This document shows positions 43,018 to 52,785 of a stretch of 64,000 bases of DNA, piece by piece; the first letter of the stretch is position 1, and every line of letters starts with the position of its first letter. Origin of the DNA: CAZCQG01 sp964500775 (GTDB taxonomy: Bacteria > Campylobacterota > Campylobacteria > Campylobacterales > CAZCQG01); the NCBI GenBank assembly GCA_964500775.1, contig CAZCQG010000006.1:6209-70208 (forward strand). The letters run 5' to 3'. The notes under the pieces were generated by a model. The model saw nothing but the letters and a program-made list of their open reading frames with translations. It ran no database searches and was not told where the DNA came from. The translations under genes and the position numbers were made by a program.

Positions 43018-44769
43018 ATGAGAATAGGCGATAGATTAATACAAGCGGGACTAATAGACGAGGCGCAATTAAACCTCGCACTTGAGGAGCAAAGAAGACT
43101 ACGAGAAGAAAAAAGGAGAAAAAAAATCGTCAGGGTCTTGGTTGATCTTGGACTCTTAAAAGAGGCGAATCTCCTTAGTTTTTTTGTAGAGCAGTGCAAG
43201 AGCGGATTTCTCAATCTTGATTCTATCGTTGAAGATTTTCCCGCGAGCGAAGACACCATCTTAGAAGCTACGGCTTCGTTGATGGATATGGAGTACGTCG
43301 ACTTCTACGGCATAAAGATAGATCAAAACGTCGTAGATTACATACCCTTCGTCCATATTAAAAAATTCTATGCGTTTCCCTACAAGGAAGATGAGCAATT
43401 TATCTATATCGCGCTTATTGATCCTTTTAATCCCATACTTAAAGAGACGTTTCAAAGGGCGATAAAAAAGAAACCCCTTAGATACACCCTTGTAAAAAAA
43501 GAGCAGTTTGTCAGAATCTTGGACAAACTTGAGATAAACGACGGCGTTAAAGATCTCATCACTAAGATAAGAAGAGAGATACGCGGAGGGAGCCTGAATG
43601 ACGGCGGAGAATCTTCTATTTCAAAGCTCATCGACGTAATCTTTGAAACCGCCATTAAAAATAAAGCGAGTGATGTCCATATAGAATCCAACGACAACGA
43701 ATGTGTCATACGCTGCAGAGTAGATGGGATACTATACGAATACTTTGACTTAGACAAAGATATGTTCGCACCGCTAAGCTCAAGGATAAAACTCATCTCC
43801 GAACTAGATATTGCCGAAAAAAGAAAGCCCCAAGACGGCAGATTTTCGCAGGTTTTTTTAGGAAGAGAGTTTGATTTTAGGGTCTCTACGCTTCCTATCG
43901 TCACGGGCGAATCGATCGTCGCGAGGATTCTTGATAAGTCAAAAGTGTTAATGAAACTCGAAGATCTCGGAATGAGCGAAAAAAACTTTGAAAGAATCAA
44001 TAAAACCATCAAATCGCCTTACGGAATCATCTTCGTAACCGGACCTACGGGAAGCGGTAAAACCACTACATTGTACGCCGCACTCAATGCTATAAAAAGC
44101 GTAGGAGAAAAAATAATCACCGTCGAAGATCCGGTCGAATACCAGATGGAAGACGTCCACCAAGTGATGGTAAACGAAAAAGCCGGACTTACTTTTTCTG
44201 CCGCACTTCGCTCCATTCTTAGACAAGATCCCGACAAAATAATGGTCGGTGAGATTCGTGACCAAGAAACGTTGCGTATCGCCATCCAAGCCGCACTCAC
44301 CGGACACTTGGTAATCTCGACGTTGCACACCAACGATGCACTAAGCGGAATCACGAGACTTATGGATATGGGAGTGGAGAGCTTTTTCGTCGGATCGGCG
44401 ATGGCGGGGATAGAAGCGCAAAGACTTGTGAGAAAACTCTGCCCTCACTGTAAATACGAGTCGGAACTTCCGCAAAATATTTTAGACGAATTGCTATCGT
44501 ACCTTCCCGATGACTACAGATTCTACCGAAGTCACGGCTGCGAAAAATGCAATATGACCGGCTATCTCGGTAGAGAACTTATCTCTGAAGTCGTCATAGG
44601 GAGCGAGAGGCTTAGAAAGCTTATCATCGAAGGGGCATCTAAAGAGATTCTCCTAGAAGAGGCAAGAAAAGACGGTTTTGTTACGATGTTTGAAGACGGT
44701 CTTGCAAAAGCATTGCAAGGATTAACAAGCATAGAAGAGATTTACAGAGTCGCTAAACTGCCGTCATGA
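43018..44769 (+). CDS. mshE: MSHA-type assembly ATPase MshE
   Basis: 583 residues from the ATG at 43018 (AGGA nearby), where the protein begins RIGDRLIQAGLIDEAQL as in MshE and PilB; the frame extends 51 bases further upstream into the previous gene. The MshE-type N-terminal domain (which binds cyclic di-GMP in Vibrio) precedes the ATPase with GPTGSGKTT, the Walker B region RQDPDKIMVGEIRDQET and the His box VISTLHTNDA. A four-cysteine zinc motif (CPHC ... CEKC) is present. Whether the cyclic di-GMP site is intact was not established. Confidence 0.88.
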   Translation: MRIGDRLIQAGLIDEAQLNLALEEQRRLREEKRRKKIVRVLVDLGLLKEANLLSFFVEQCKSGFLNLDSIVEDFPASEDTILEATASLMDMEYVDFYGIKIDQNVVDYIPFVHIKKFYAFPYKEDEQFIYIALIDPFNPILKETFQRAIKKKPLRYTLVKKEQFVRILDKLEINDGVKDLITKIRREIRGGSLNDGGESSISKLIDVIFETAIKNKASDVHIESNDNECVIRCRVDGILYEYFDLDKDMFAPLSSRIKLISELDIAEKRKPQDGRFSQVFLGREFDFRVSTLPIVTGESIVARILDKSKVLMKLEDLGMSEKNFERINKTIKSPYGIIFVTGPTGSGKTTTLYAALNAIKSVGEKIITVEDPVEYQMEDVHQVMVNEKAGLTFSAALRSILRQDPDKIMVGEIRDQETLRIAIQAALTGHLVISTLHTNDALSGITRLMDMGVESFFVGSAMAGIEAQRLVRKLCPHCKYESELPQNILDELLSYLPDDYRFYRSHGCEKCNMTGYLGRELISEVVIGSERLRKLIIEGASKEILLEEARKDGFVTMFEDGLAKALQGLTSIEEIYRVAKLPS

Positions 44770-46016
44770 GATACTTCAGGGTCACCGTAGTCGACAAGGG
44801 TAAGAAAAAATTCATAGACGTAAAAGCCACAAATAAAAACGCCGCAAAAGATTTGGCAATCGCCGAAAACAAGGGTGGTAAAGCACTTCTGGTCAAAGAA
44901 ATCCAAGAGCCCCTCGGAGAAAAAATCATCAATACGCTAAAAGCTCTTCGCGCCGGGATACAAGGAAGCGAAAAGGTCAAGGTAGATGAGCTTATTCCCG
45001 TATTTAAACAAATGAGTCTGATGACGGGAGCGGGTATATCTATTCACCAAAGCATGCAAGAGATTATCGATTTTACCGAGAATAAGATGATAAAGACCAT
45101 CTTCACCGAAGCGCTCGTAGGAATCAATAGCGGCAAAACACTAAGCAATGCCTTTAAACCCTATCAAGAGCAACTCGGTAATCTCTCGATGTCGATGATA
45201 GAGCTCGGAGAACAAACAGGAAATCTCTCCGATTCCCTAGGAATGCTCTCGGTTACCCTAGCAGAGATTCGAGACAATATCGCCAAGTTCAAAAAAGCGT
45301 TACGCTACCCCTTATTTACTATCGGGGCGATGGTGATCGCTTTTGTTTTGTTGATTTTACTCGTCGTGCCGAAGTTTAAAAAAATATTTGAGGGTTTGGG
45401 TGCGGATTTGCCGCTTCCTACGATTATCTTACTAAAAATTGAGTACCTTTTTACAAATTTCGGACATCTCCTTTTTGTGATGCTTTTAGGTTCTATTTTT
45501 ACGGTGAGGTACCTCTATAAAAACAATAAAAAGTTCCATTTTTGGTTTGATAGTGCTATCCTCAAAGTAAAACTTTTAGGCGATGTTATCTATCTCTATT
45601 CAATGAATCAATATATGATTACCCTCTCACAGATGCTTAAAGCCGGTATCCCGCTTGAAGAAGCGCTGCGCTCCTCATCAAATATGGTGAACAATATCTA
45701 TCTCAAAAGGCTTTTTAATTCTATCACCGACCTCATCAGAAAAGGTGCATCACTCACAAGCTCTATGCAGGAGACCAAACTTTTTGAGCGAAGCTCTTTA
45801 CAGATGGTAAGTGCAGGAGAACAAAGCGGGAATCTCGACGAGATGCTAGGGGTAGCGGGGAATTACTACAAGATGAAATACGACAATATAGTGGATAATC
45901 TCTCTTCTTATATAGAGCCTCTTATTACGGCTTTTATCGCATGTATGGTTTTACTATTGGCGCTTGGGATATTTATGCCGATGTGGGATCTAGCGGGCGC
46001 GGCAAGAGGACATTGA
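44766..46016 (+). CDS. mshG: MSHA-type platform protein MshG (GspF/PilC family)
   Basis: 416 residues with two GspF domains and membrane segments near 185-205, 230-250 and 380-405. The N-terminus YFRVTVVDKGKKKFIDVKA and the motif FKQMSLMTGAGISIHQSM fit the family. It would be the inner-membrane platform partner of MshE. It starts at an ATGA overlap and ends 14 bases before the convergent fur-family gene. No mshM and no pilin gene follow. Confidence 0.86.
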   Translation: MRYFRVTVVDKGKKKFIDVKATNKNAAKDLAIAENKGGKALLVKEIQEPLGEKIINTLKALRAGIQGSEKVKVDELIPVFKQMSLMTGAGISIHQSMQEIIDFTENKMIKTIFTEALVGINSGKTLSNAFKPYQEQLGNLSMSMIELGEQTGNLSDSLGMLSVTLAEIRDNIAKFKKALRYPLFTIGAMVIAFVLLILLVVPKFKKIFEGLGADLPLPTIILLKIEYLFTNFGHLLFVMLLGSIFTVRYLYKNNKKFHFWFDSAILKVKLLGDVIYLYSMNQYMITLSQMLKAGIPLEEALRSSSNMVNNIYLKRLFNSITDLIRKGASLTSSMQETKLFERSSLQMVSAGEQSGNLDEMLGVAGNYYKMKYDNIVDNLSSYIEPLITAFIACMVLLLALGIFMPMWDLAGAARGH

Positions 46017-46030
46017 TCCCCTAGCCGAAA

Positions 46031-46429
46031 TTATTGACACTCTTTGCACACGCCTATAATCGCTACCGAACAATCCTCTACCTGAAAACCGTTTTTTTCT
46101 TGCATCTCTTTGGCTAAGCACGTCGTATCAAACTCCATATCTACCAAACTACCGCATTTGGTGCAGTAAAGATGGATATGAGGATGGATATGCAACTCGT
46201 ATTTTTGCTTATGATTAGGCACTTTTATCTCTTTTAAAATATCGGCTTCGACCATACTAGAAATATTTTTATACACCGTAGCCAATGAAATCGAAGGATA
46301 TACCGCTCTTATCTCCTCGTATAACTCCTCAATATTCAAATGTCCCGCCGCTTTAATTTTGTCCAAAATAACAACCCTCTGTGGGGTAATTTTTAACTTT
46401 TTATCTCTTAATATTTCATCATAATTCAT
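46031..46429 (-). CDS. Fur/PerR-family metalloregulator
   Basis: 132 residues from the ATG at 46429, which has AAGG 9 bases upstream; another ATG at 46450 lacks a ribosome site. A winged-helix domain (ITPQRVVILDKIKAAGHLNIEEL; SLATVYKNISSMVEADIL) is followed by a dimer domain with His-rich metal site (HIHPHIHLYCTKCG) and a second CxxC (CKEC). Fur and PerR cannot be told apart by sight. It probably represses iron or peroxide-response genes. AT-rich repeats TTAATAA at 46481 and 46501 in its upstream region could be its own operator. Confidence 0.88.
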   Translation of the reverse strand: MNYDEILRDKKLKITPQRVVILDKIKAAGHLNIEELYEEIRAVYPSISLATVYKNISSMVEADILKEIKVPNHKQKYELHIHPHIHLYCTKCGSLVDMEFDTTCLAKEMQEKNGFQVEDCSVAIIGVCKECQ

Positions 46430-46605
46430 TTCGCTCGACCTTACTTGCATAATATTACGCCGTGCATTATAGCAAATATATTAATAAATAGGAAATTTTA
46501 TTAATAACTAAAAAAATATTTTAATATCGATAGTTTTTTCGGTGTCGAAATTTAGGCTAATCCCCACTTTGTTATAATCACTCAAAAAATTTACAAAGGA
46601 ATGCA

Positions 46606-47940
46606 GTGTTCGATACTCTCACCGATTCGTTTAAAAACGCAATAAACAAAATCAGATTCCACGACGATGACAAAGCGCTGAAAAAAGCGCTTGAAGAGCT
46701 AAAAAAATCGCTCCTCAAATCCGATGTCCACTACAAGGTGGTCAAAACACTTTTAGCGGATGTCGAAAAAGACACCAAAGCCGCAGGTATCGGCAAGGAG
46801 AATTTTCTCAAATCGCTCCAACAAAGGCTCACCGAAATCCTCACCGCTAGAGGCAACTACGGATTCACCTTTGCTTCACGACCTCCGACCGTCGTTCTTA
46901 TGGCAGGTTTGCAAGGCTCCGGCAAAACGACCACCACAGGAAAACTCGCCTACAGCCTTAAACTCAAAAGCAAAAAAGTGCTTCTCGTAGCATGCGACCT
47001 CCAAAGACTAGCAGCCGTCGAACAGCTCAAGCAAATAGGGGCAAGTATCGAAGTGGAGGTCTATAGCGAAGAGAGCAAAGATCCCGTAGCTATCGCCAAA
47101 AACGCCCTCAAAAAAGCCACCGACGGTCTCTATGACGTACTACTCGTAGATACCGCGGGACGCTTGGCTATAGACGAAGAGCTGATGCGAGAACTCAAAG
47201 AGGTGAAAAAGGCGCTCAATCCGCATGAGACTTTCTACGTCGTAGATAGCTTGAGCGGTCAAGACGGAGTACGGAGTGCCGAGACTTTCAACAACGAAAT
47301 AGCTCTAAGCGGCGTGATACTCTCAAAATTTGACGGTGACTCCAAAGGGGGTATCGCAATCTCCATCGCCAATCAGCTCAACATCCCGTTACGATTCATC
47401 GGTATCGGCGAAAAGATGCCAGATCTAGAAGTCTTTATTCCTGAACGAATCGTAAGCAGGCTTATGGGTGCGGGAGACATCACCTCGCTCGCCGAAAAAA
47501 CCGCGGCGGTCATCTCCGAAAAAGATGCTAAACAAGTCGCCCATAAAATAAAAAAGGGGCAATTCAATTTCAACGATTTCATCGAACAGATGGAAAACGT
47601 CAAAAAAATCGGCTCAATGAAATCAATCGTTTCGATGCTCCCTGGGCTCGGCGGAATGGCAGACAAGCTCAAAGATCTCGACCTCGATAATAGTGCAGAG
47701 ATCAAAGGACTAAAGGCGATGGTAAACTCTATGACTAAAAAAGAGCGGGAGAATCCTGACCTCCTCAATAACAGCAGAAAACGGAGAATCGCTTTTGGAT
47801 GCGGGATGGAAGTCAACGAAGTCAATAGGATGATAAAACAGTTCGGCAATGCCGCAAAGATGGCAAAAAAGTTCTCCGGCAAAAAAGGGATGCAAGACCT
47901 TATGGGGATGATGCAAGGACAGGGTAGATTCCCAAGATAA
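46606..47940 (+). CDS. ffh: Signal recognition particle protein Ffh
   Basis: 444 residues. The NG GTPase domain has GLQGSGKTTTTGKLA (P-loop), DTAGRLAIDEELM and SKFDGDSKGG. The C-terminal M domain is Met-rich (MNSMTKKERENPDLLNNSRKRRIA; LMGMMQGQGRF). It targets nascent membrane proteins together with 4.5S RNA and FtsY. It starts at GTG with AAGGA 5 bases upstream. It heads the conserved block ffh-rpsP-KH-rimM-trmD-rplS. Confidence 0.96.
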   Translation: MFDTLTDSFKNAINKIRFHDDDKALKKALEELKKSLLKSDVHYKVVKTLLADVEKDTKAAGIGKENFLKSLQQRLTEILTARGNYGFTFASRPPTVVLMAGLQGSGKTTTTGKLAYSLKLKSKKVLLVACDLQRLAAVEQLKQIGASIEVEVYSEESKDPVAIAKNALKKATDGLYDVLLVDTAGRLAIDEELMRELKEVKKALNPHETFYVVDSLSGQDGVRSAETFNNEIALSGVILSKFDGDSKGGIAISIANQLNIPLRFIGIGEKMPDLEVFIPERIVSRLMGAGDITSLAEKTAAVISEKDAKQVAHKIKKGQFNFNDFIEQMENVKKIGSMKSIVSMLPGLGGMADKLKDLDLDNSAEIKGLKAMVNSMTKKERENPDLLNNSRKRRIAFGCGMEVNEVNRMIKQFGNAAKMAKKFSGKKGMQDLMGMMQGQGRFPR

Positions 47941-48016
47941 GTTAATTATAATGATAGTTACAATACAATTGCGCTTTTCTAAAAAAATGGAATAATTTTA
48001 AACAGGAGAATATTTT

Positions 48017-48250
48017 ATGGCAACCGTTATCAGGTTAACAAGAATGGGTAGAAAAAAGAGACCTTATTACAGAATGGTAGTAACAGACAGCAGAAAAAAA
48101 AGAGACGGTGGATGGATAGAATCTATCGGTACATACGATCCATTGCAAGAGCCTGCGAAAGTGAACGTCGACAAGGCGAGACTTGATTATTGGAAAGGCG
48201 TAGGTGCGAAAATGAGCGAAAGGGTAAAAGCAATCACTGCTTCTATCTAA
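48017..48250 (+). CDS. rpsP: 30S ribosomal protein S16
   Basis: 77 residues with the S16 start VIRLTRMGRKKRPYYRMVV and GGWIESIGTYDP. Typical length. It has a good AGGAG ribosome site and lies 76 bases after ffh, within the translation gene block. Confidence 0.96.
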   Translation: MATVIRLTRMGRKKRPYYRMVVTDSRKKRDGGWIESIGTYDPLQEPAKVNVDKARLDYWKGVGAKMSERVKAITASI

Positions 48251-48266
48251 AAATATCCAAACAATA

Positions 48267-48506
48267 ATGATAGAACAATTCGTACTCGAATACGCAAAAC
48301 TTATAGCCTCCGAACCGGAAAAGATACAAGTGAGCGTCAATGAGATTAATTCCGGCTACAAAGAGCTTGTCATCGTGGCCGGAGAAAATGATGCCGGTAA
48401 GCTTATCGGCAAGGAGGGGAAGATGATAGGCGCTATCAAGACCCTCATCTCCGGTTGCAAAGCAAAAGACGGAAGCTCTTATAAAGTAATAGTAAAATCC
48501 GCATAA
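48267..48506 (+). CDS. khpA: KH-domain RNA-binding protein KhpA
   Basis: 79 residues forming a single KH domain with the GxxG loop in KLIGKEGKMIGAIKTLI. It is the YlqC/KhpA family, found next to rpsP and rimM in many bacteria, and is thought to bind RNA during ribosome assembly or cell-envelope control. It lies 16 bases after rpsP and 9 bases before rimM. Confidence 0.9.
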   Translation: MIEQFVLEYAKLIASEPEKIQVSVNEINSGYKELVIVAGENDAGKLIGKEGKMIGAIKTLISGCKAKDGSSYKVIVKSA

Positions 48507-48515
48507 ACTACTCTT

Positions 48516-49037
48516 TTGAATAATCTCGTAGAAATAGGAAAATTCGGAAAAACCTTCGGTCTAAAGGGGGAGTTGGCACTTCGCCTCTCCACCGATTTCC
48601 CCGAAGCCATCAAAAAAAACATCAAACTCTACACGAACACCGCAACTTATACGGTAGAACGCTACATACTTGAACGCTCGCTTCTCAAACTCAAAGAGGT
48701 ACACACCGTGGATGAAGCCAAAATGCTCACGAACCAAACGGTGTATATGAGCAAAGATGATACATTGGAGTTTTGCGAGTTGGAAGAGGGAGAATATTTT
48801 TGGTTTGACCTTGAAGGCGCGCTTGTTTTTGAGGGGGAGCTTCTGCTTGGAAAAATAGTCGAGATAGAGCGGATAGGAAATGCCGACTATGTGATCGTAA
48901 AGACAGATTCAAAGCTACTCCCGAAATATACAAAAAGTTTTCTCATTCCCTACATAGAGAGGTATGTACTCGAATTTGACAAAGAACAAAAAAAGCTTTT
49001 TGTCAAAGACGCGTTGTCGATACTAGAAGAGAGCTGA
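48516..49037 (+). CDS. rimM: Ribosome maturation factor RimM
   Basis: 173 residues with the RimM start EIGKFGKTFGLKGELALR and a C-terminal PRC-barrel region (EYFWFDLEGALVFEGELLLGKI). It assists 16S rRNA processing and 30S head assembly near S19. The start is TTG, with no clear ribosome site, so coupling to khpA is likely. Its stop overlaps the trmD start by one base (TGATG). Confidence 0.92.
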   Translation: MNNLVEIGKFGKTFGLKGELALRLSTDFPEAIKKNIKLYTNTATYTVERYILERSLLKLKEVHTVDEAKMLTNQTVYMSKDDTLEFCELEEGEYFWFDLEGALVFEGELLLGKIVEIERIGNADYVIVKTDSKLLPKYTKSFLIPYIERYVLEFDKEQKKLFVKDALSILEES

Positions 49038-49756
49038 TGCGTTTTATCTTCCTTTCACTCTTTCCCGACCTCATCCGTCCTTATTTTGATGATTCTATTA
49101 TGAAAAAAGCACTTGAGAAACAACTTTTTGAAGTCCATTTTCTCAATCTTCGCGATTACTCCGAAAATAAGTACAACAAAGTAGACGACTATATGATAGG
49201 GGGCGGAGCGGGATTGCTTTTAGAAGTAGAGACCCTCGGCAGAGCGATAGAGGATATAAAAGCGCGTTACGATAATCCTCATACGATTTTCCTCACACCG
49301 GCTGCAAAGCGTTTTGTACAAAACGATGCCAAAAGATTGGCGCTCAAAAAAAATGTGTTGTTTGTATGCGGCAGATACGAAGGATTTGATGAACGGGCGA
49401 TAGAATCATACGCCGACGAAGTCTTTAGTATCGGCGATTTTGTCCTAAGCGGCGGCGAACTCGCGGCACTTTGTATGTGCGATGCGATTGCTAGAAACCT
49501 CGAAGGGACACTCGGCAATGCACAATCCCTAAGCGGTGAAAGCTTTGAATCCGACCTCTTAGAAGCACCAAACTTTACAAAGCCTGATTTTTTTAATGAT
49601 TCCACTTTCCCTTCAGAGTTTATAAAGGGAAACCACAGTAAAATTAGCACCCTTAAAAACAGGATGGCGGAGTTGAAAACCCAATTCCACAGACCAGACC
49701 TTTTTGGAAGAGTAAAATTTCATAAAAGATTTACCAATCTCAAGGAAAAAAAATGA
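49037..49756 (+). CDS. trmD: tRNA (guanine-N1-)-methyltransferase TrmD
   Basis: 239 residues with trefoil-knot SPOUT signatures: FLSLFPDLIRPYF, DDYMIGGGAGLLL, FVCGRYEGFDERAIE and SIGDFVLSGGELAA. It methylates G37 of tRNAs with G36, which prevents frameshifting; the tRNA-Arg(GCG) and tRNA-Pro(GGG) in this window both carry G36-G37. The stop overlaps the rplS start by 4 bases. Confidence 0.95.
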   Translation: MRFIFLSLFPDLIRPYFDDSIMKKALEKQLFEVHFLNLRDYSENKYNKVDDYMIGGGAGLLLEVETLGRAIEDIKARYDNPHTIFLTPAAKRFVQNDAKRLALKKNVLFVCGRYEGFDERAIESYADEVFSIGDFVLSGGELAALCMCDAIARNLEGTLGNAQSLSGESFESDLLEAPNFTKPDFFNDSTFPSEFIKGNHSKISTLKNRMAELKTQFHRPDLFGRVKFHKRFTNLKEKK

Positions 49757-50109
49757 AAAACAAATATATCGAGAATTTCGAGAAGCAACAAATCGCTGAA
49801 AAGAGCGCTCCTGAATTCAGAGCAGGCGACACGCTAAGACTAGGTATCAGAATCAAAGAAGGTGATAAAACTAGGGTACAAAATTTCGAAGGTATCTGCA
49901 TCGCGATGAAAGGTGAAGGCGTAAGCAAAACTTTCACCGTTAGAAAAATGGGTGCTAACAACGTAGGCGTAGAGAGAATCTTCCCCCTTTATAGCGAAAG
50001 CATCGAAGAAATCGCAGTACTTAGAAAAGGTAGAGTAAGAAGAGCGAAACTTTACTACCTAAGAGACAGAAAAGGGAAAGCAGCGAGAATCAAAGAGCTT
50101 AGAAGCTAA
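49753..50109 (+). CDS. rplS: 50S ribosomal protein L19
   Basis: 118 residues, with the L19 core FRAGDTLRLGIRIKEGDKTRVQNFEG and VGVERIFPLYS, ending in KAARIKEL. It is the last gene of the ffh block. The stop codon lies in a palindrome (AGAAGC-TAA-GCTTCT) followed by a T-rich tract, which could act as a weak terminator before the convergent cysE. Confidence 0.96.
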   Translation: MKNKYIENFEKQQIAEKSAPEFRAGDTLRLGIRIKEGDKTRVQNFEGICIAMKGEGVSKTFTVRKMGANNVGVERIFPLYSESIEEIAVLRKGRVRRAKLYYLRDRKGKAARIKELRS

Positions 50110-50147
50110 GCTTCTCTCCTCTTCCCTCTTCTGCTTTTCTTCTTTTT

Positions 50148-50861
50148 TTAATCCTTTATACTTCTCAAAAATGCTTGGTAAATTAAATCCAACTCTTTAT
50201 CTTTATCGTCTAGATCAATATCACTTGAACGCAACGCATCCTCGATAAGTCCGATTCTTTTTACGATATATTCAAATAATTGCCTATCAATATCGGGAAG
50301 TTTATTTTGCTCGGTAGGATTCTTCGCTCGCCCTTTTTCTATGATTCTAGCGGGGATTCCCACCGCGGTAGAATCTTCGGGGACGTTTTTTACCACGACG
50401 CTGTTTGCCCCTATTTTGCTATTATCCCCCACGGTAATATTGCCGAGTATCTTTGCTCCTGCGCCGATGACTACACCACTCCCTATCGTAGGGTGTCTTT
50501 TGACCCGCTCCAAGCTCGTGCCGCCCAAAGAGACGCATTGGTATATCGTGACATCATCGCCTACCTCGGCAGTCTCTCCTATCACCACACCGATACCGTG
50601 ATCTATAAATACCCGCCGTCCGATTTTTGCCGCAGGATGTATATCGATATTGGTGACAAACTGCGTGAATCCCATAAGGATTCTCGCTAAGAGGGTAAAA
50701 CCTTTCCCGTGAAGTCTATGGGCGATTCTGTGGTGCACTATGGCGCACAAACCGGGATAGTTGAAAAAAAGCTCTAGCTTGGATCGTATCGCCGGATCTT
50801 TTTGATAAACGATTCTAAAGTCTTCCCTGATTTGCGCCCAAAGTCCTATTTTTTGCATCAT
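50148..50861 (-). CDS. cysE: Serine O-acetyltransferase CysE
   Basis: 237 residues: an N-terminal helical domain (about 1-70) and a left-handed beta-helix with hexapeptide repeats. Key pieces are NIDIHPAAKIGRRVFIDHGIGVVIGETAEVGDD, split over the helix, and the HPTIGSGVVIGAGAKILG block. It makes O-acetylserine for cysteine synthesis. The start ATG lies directly against the end of speA, which precedes it on the same strand, so both probably share a transcript. Confidence 0.92.
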   Translation of the reverse strand: MMQKIGLWAQIREDFRIVYQKDPAIRSKLELFFNYPGLCAIVHHRIAHRLHGKGFTLLARILMGFTQFVTNIDIHPAAKIGRRVFIDHGIGVVIGETAEVGDDVTIYQCVSLGGTSLERVKRHPTIGSGVVIGAGAKILGNITVGDNSKIGANSVVVKNVPEDSTAVGIPARIIEKGRAKNPTEQNKLPDIDRQLFEYIVKRIGLIEDALRSSDIDLDDKDKELDLIYQAFLRSIKD

Positions 50862-52706
50862 CTACAGCGCACCTGCCGCCATACTTCTAAGATAGCCGTT
50901 TTCGCTTAGTATCACGTAGAGTTTTCCCATAATCTCTTTTTTTCTCTCTTCGCCGATGAGTTTTGATTCTTCTATCATTAGTTTCATTCTCCGCTCTATG
51001 TCTTTTACATCATAATCAAGATCTTCGAGCACATCCCAAATACTTTGAGATTCTAACAAGTTTTTGATGGCGTATTTGCCATCCTCGTCGAAATCTACAC
51101 TTATCTCCGTGGGGTGCGTAAAGAGATTGTGCCGCATACCGAGCACCTCTTGATATGCACCGATAAGGAAAAAGCCCAAGAAGTAATCCTCTTTTTCGAC
51201 ATCTACATCGTGTAGAAAAAGAGGTCTGTTTTTGTTAAACCCTATCTCTCCGTCACTATCGCACGTGATGTCCCAAAGGCTCGCACTTCTCGTGGGTTTT
51301 TCTTTGAGCCTATCTAGCGGCATAACGGGGAAATTTTGTCCAAGCCCCCAATAATCGGGCAAAGACTGGAACATTGAAAAATTCACCAAATACCGCTCTT
51401 GGACACGCTCTTGTATGCTGATTATATCTTTATGATTTTTGTCTTTGAGGAAATTCACTGCCTTTTTTATAATCAGATGCACCAATACCTCGGTATTACT
51501 CCTGTCTACTAGATCAATATACCCTAGGTCAAATAGTGTCAAGAGCGATTCCATATGGTCTAGCGAATCGTGCAGATATTCGATCGCGTTGTTTTGATTC
51601 ATCGTCCGCAAAAGCTCGTTTAGCTCAATAATAAGCTGTGGATTTTGCTCCTTTTCTATGAGCTCTTTACTCTCGTATTCTTGCGAGAATAGTTCCAACA
51701 CGGGAGCGGTCAAAACGGAGTGACTCGCGGAGATAAAGCGCCCTGATTCTATAAAAATATCGGGTTCGGGGACTTTTTTATTCACCGCAATATCTTTTAT
51801 GAGATAGATAACGTCACTACTGTATTCATCCAAAGTGTAGTTTCTATCGGTGTACTCCTCGTGCTGCGAATACTCCACCGCCAAGCCGCCGCCGAGGTTG
51901 ATAGAATTTAATGCGTGCGCTCCCATTTTTTTGAGTTCGGCATAGAGGTGTCCGGCTTCGCGAAGCGCTTTTTTAAGCGGATGGATGTCGTTTATCTGCG
52001 ATCCGATATGGAAATGTATCATCCCGAATCTATCGAGTAGATCGTGTTTCTCTAGTAGTGAAAATGCCACGAGTATCTCGGTGCTCGTCAGTCCGAATTT
52101 AGAATTTATTCCGCCGCTTTTTGCCCAGATTCCGACACCCGAGCTATGGAGTCGCATACGCAAACCGATTTTTGGATAAGGCTTGCCCATCTCTTTTGTC
52201 ACTTCGATGATTTGTTCAAGTTCATTCAACCCTTCGATAGTGAGGGTGATGTCATGCCCCATTTGCGCCGCGGCAAATCCTAGTCTGATAAGTTCTTTGT
52301 CTTTAAATCCGTTTACGGTTATGGGCTTCCCTATGTTATTGTATGCCATCGCGATGATAAGCTCGGCTTTACTTCCCGCTTCTAGCCCATACTCTAGCTC
52401 TTTAGATTTTTCGACGAGTGGCAATACGAAATTTGGAAATTGATTGACCTTCAGAGGAAATACCGCTTTAAATTTTCCGCCGTAGTTATAATCTTTTATC
52501 GCCTTGTTAAAGCGTTCAAAAATCGTGTTGATCTGTTTTTGTATAAGGTGCGGGAATCGAATAAGCAAAGGTCCCCTATATCCCATCTCCCGAACCTCTT
52601 TGACGATGTCTACAAGTGCAGGCTTGCTTTTATGGTTTATCTTTACCTTCCCCTCTTCGATGACAAAATCGCCGTTACCCCAATAATCTATCCCGTATCT
52701 ATTCAT
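50862..52706 (-). CDS. speA: Biosynthetic arginine decarboxylase SpeA
   Basis: 614 residues of the PLP-dependent fold III enzyme: KAVFPLKVNQFPNFV contains the PLP lysine, and IHFHIGSQ and NLGGGLAVEYS fit the barrel. It converts arginine to agmatine at the start of polyamine synthesis. Length is close to the long bacterial SpeA form. The gene is divergent from hisS over 79 bases and leads into cysE. Confidence 0.94.
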   Translation of the reverse strand: MNRYGIDYWGNGDFVIEEGKVKINHKSKPALVDIVKEVREMGYRGPLLIRFPHLIQKQINTIFERFNKAIKDYNYGGKFKAVFPLKVNQFPNFVLPLVEKSKELEYGLEAGSKAELIIAMAYNNIGKPITVNGFKDKELIRLGFAAAQMGHDITLTIEGLNELEQIIEVTKEMGKPYPKIGLRMRLHSSGVGIWAKSGGINSKFGLTSTEILVAFSLLEKHDLLDRFGMIHFHIGSQINDIHPLKKALREAGHLYAELKKMGAHALNSINLGGGLAVEYSQHEEYTDRNYTLDEYSSDVIYLIKDIAVNKKVPEPDIFIESGRFISASHSVLTAPVLELFSQEYESKELIEKEQNPQLIIELNELLRTMNQNNAIEYLHDSLDHMESLLTLFDLGYIDLVDRSNTEVLVHLIIKKAVNFLKDKNHKDIISIQERVQERYLVNFSMFQSLPDYWGLGQNFPVMPLDRLKEKPTRSASLWDITCDSDGEIGFNKNRPLFLHDVDVEKEDYFLGFFLIGAYQEVLGMRHNLFTHPTEISVDFDEDGKYAIKNLLESQSIWDVLEDLDYDVKDIERRMKLMIEESKLIGEERKKEIMGKLYVILSENGYLRSMAAGAL

Positions 52707-52785
52707 TCCGTTTCTCTCTTGTTAAATACAATTTCCGTATAATTCGCGTAATTATAGTTTATTACATATTTATATTAGGACACTT

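Noticed and set aside
46481..46508. Fur box from the TTAATAA repeats upstream of the fur-family gene
   Set aside because: The region is so AT-rich that such repeats are expected by chance; mentioned only as a possibility in the gene entry.
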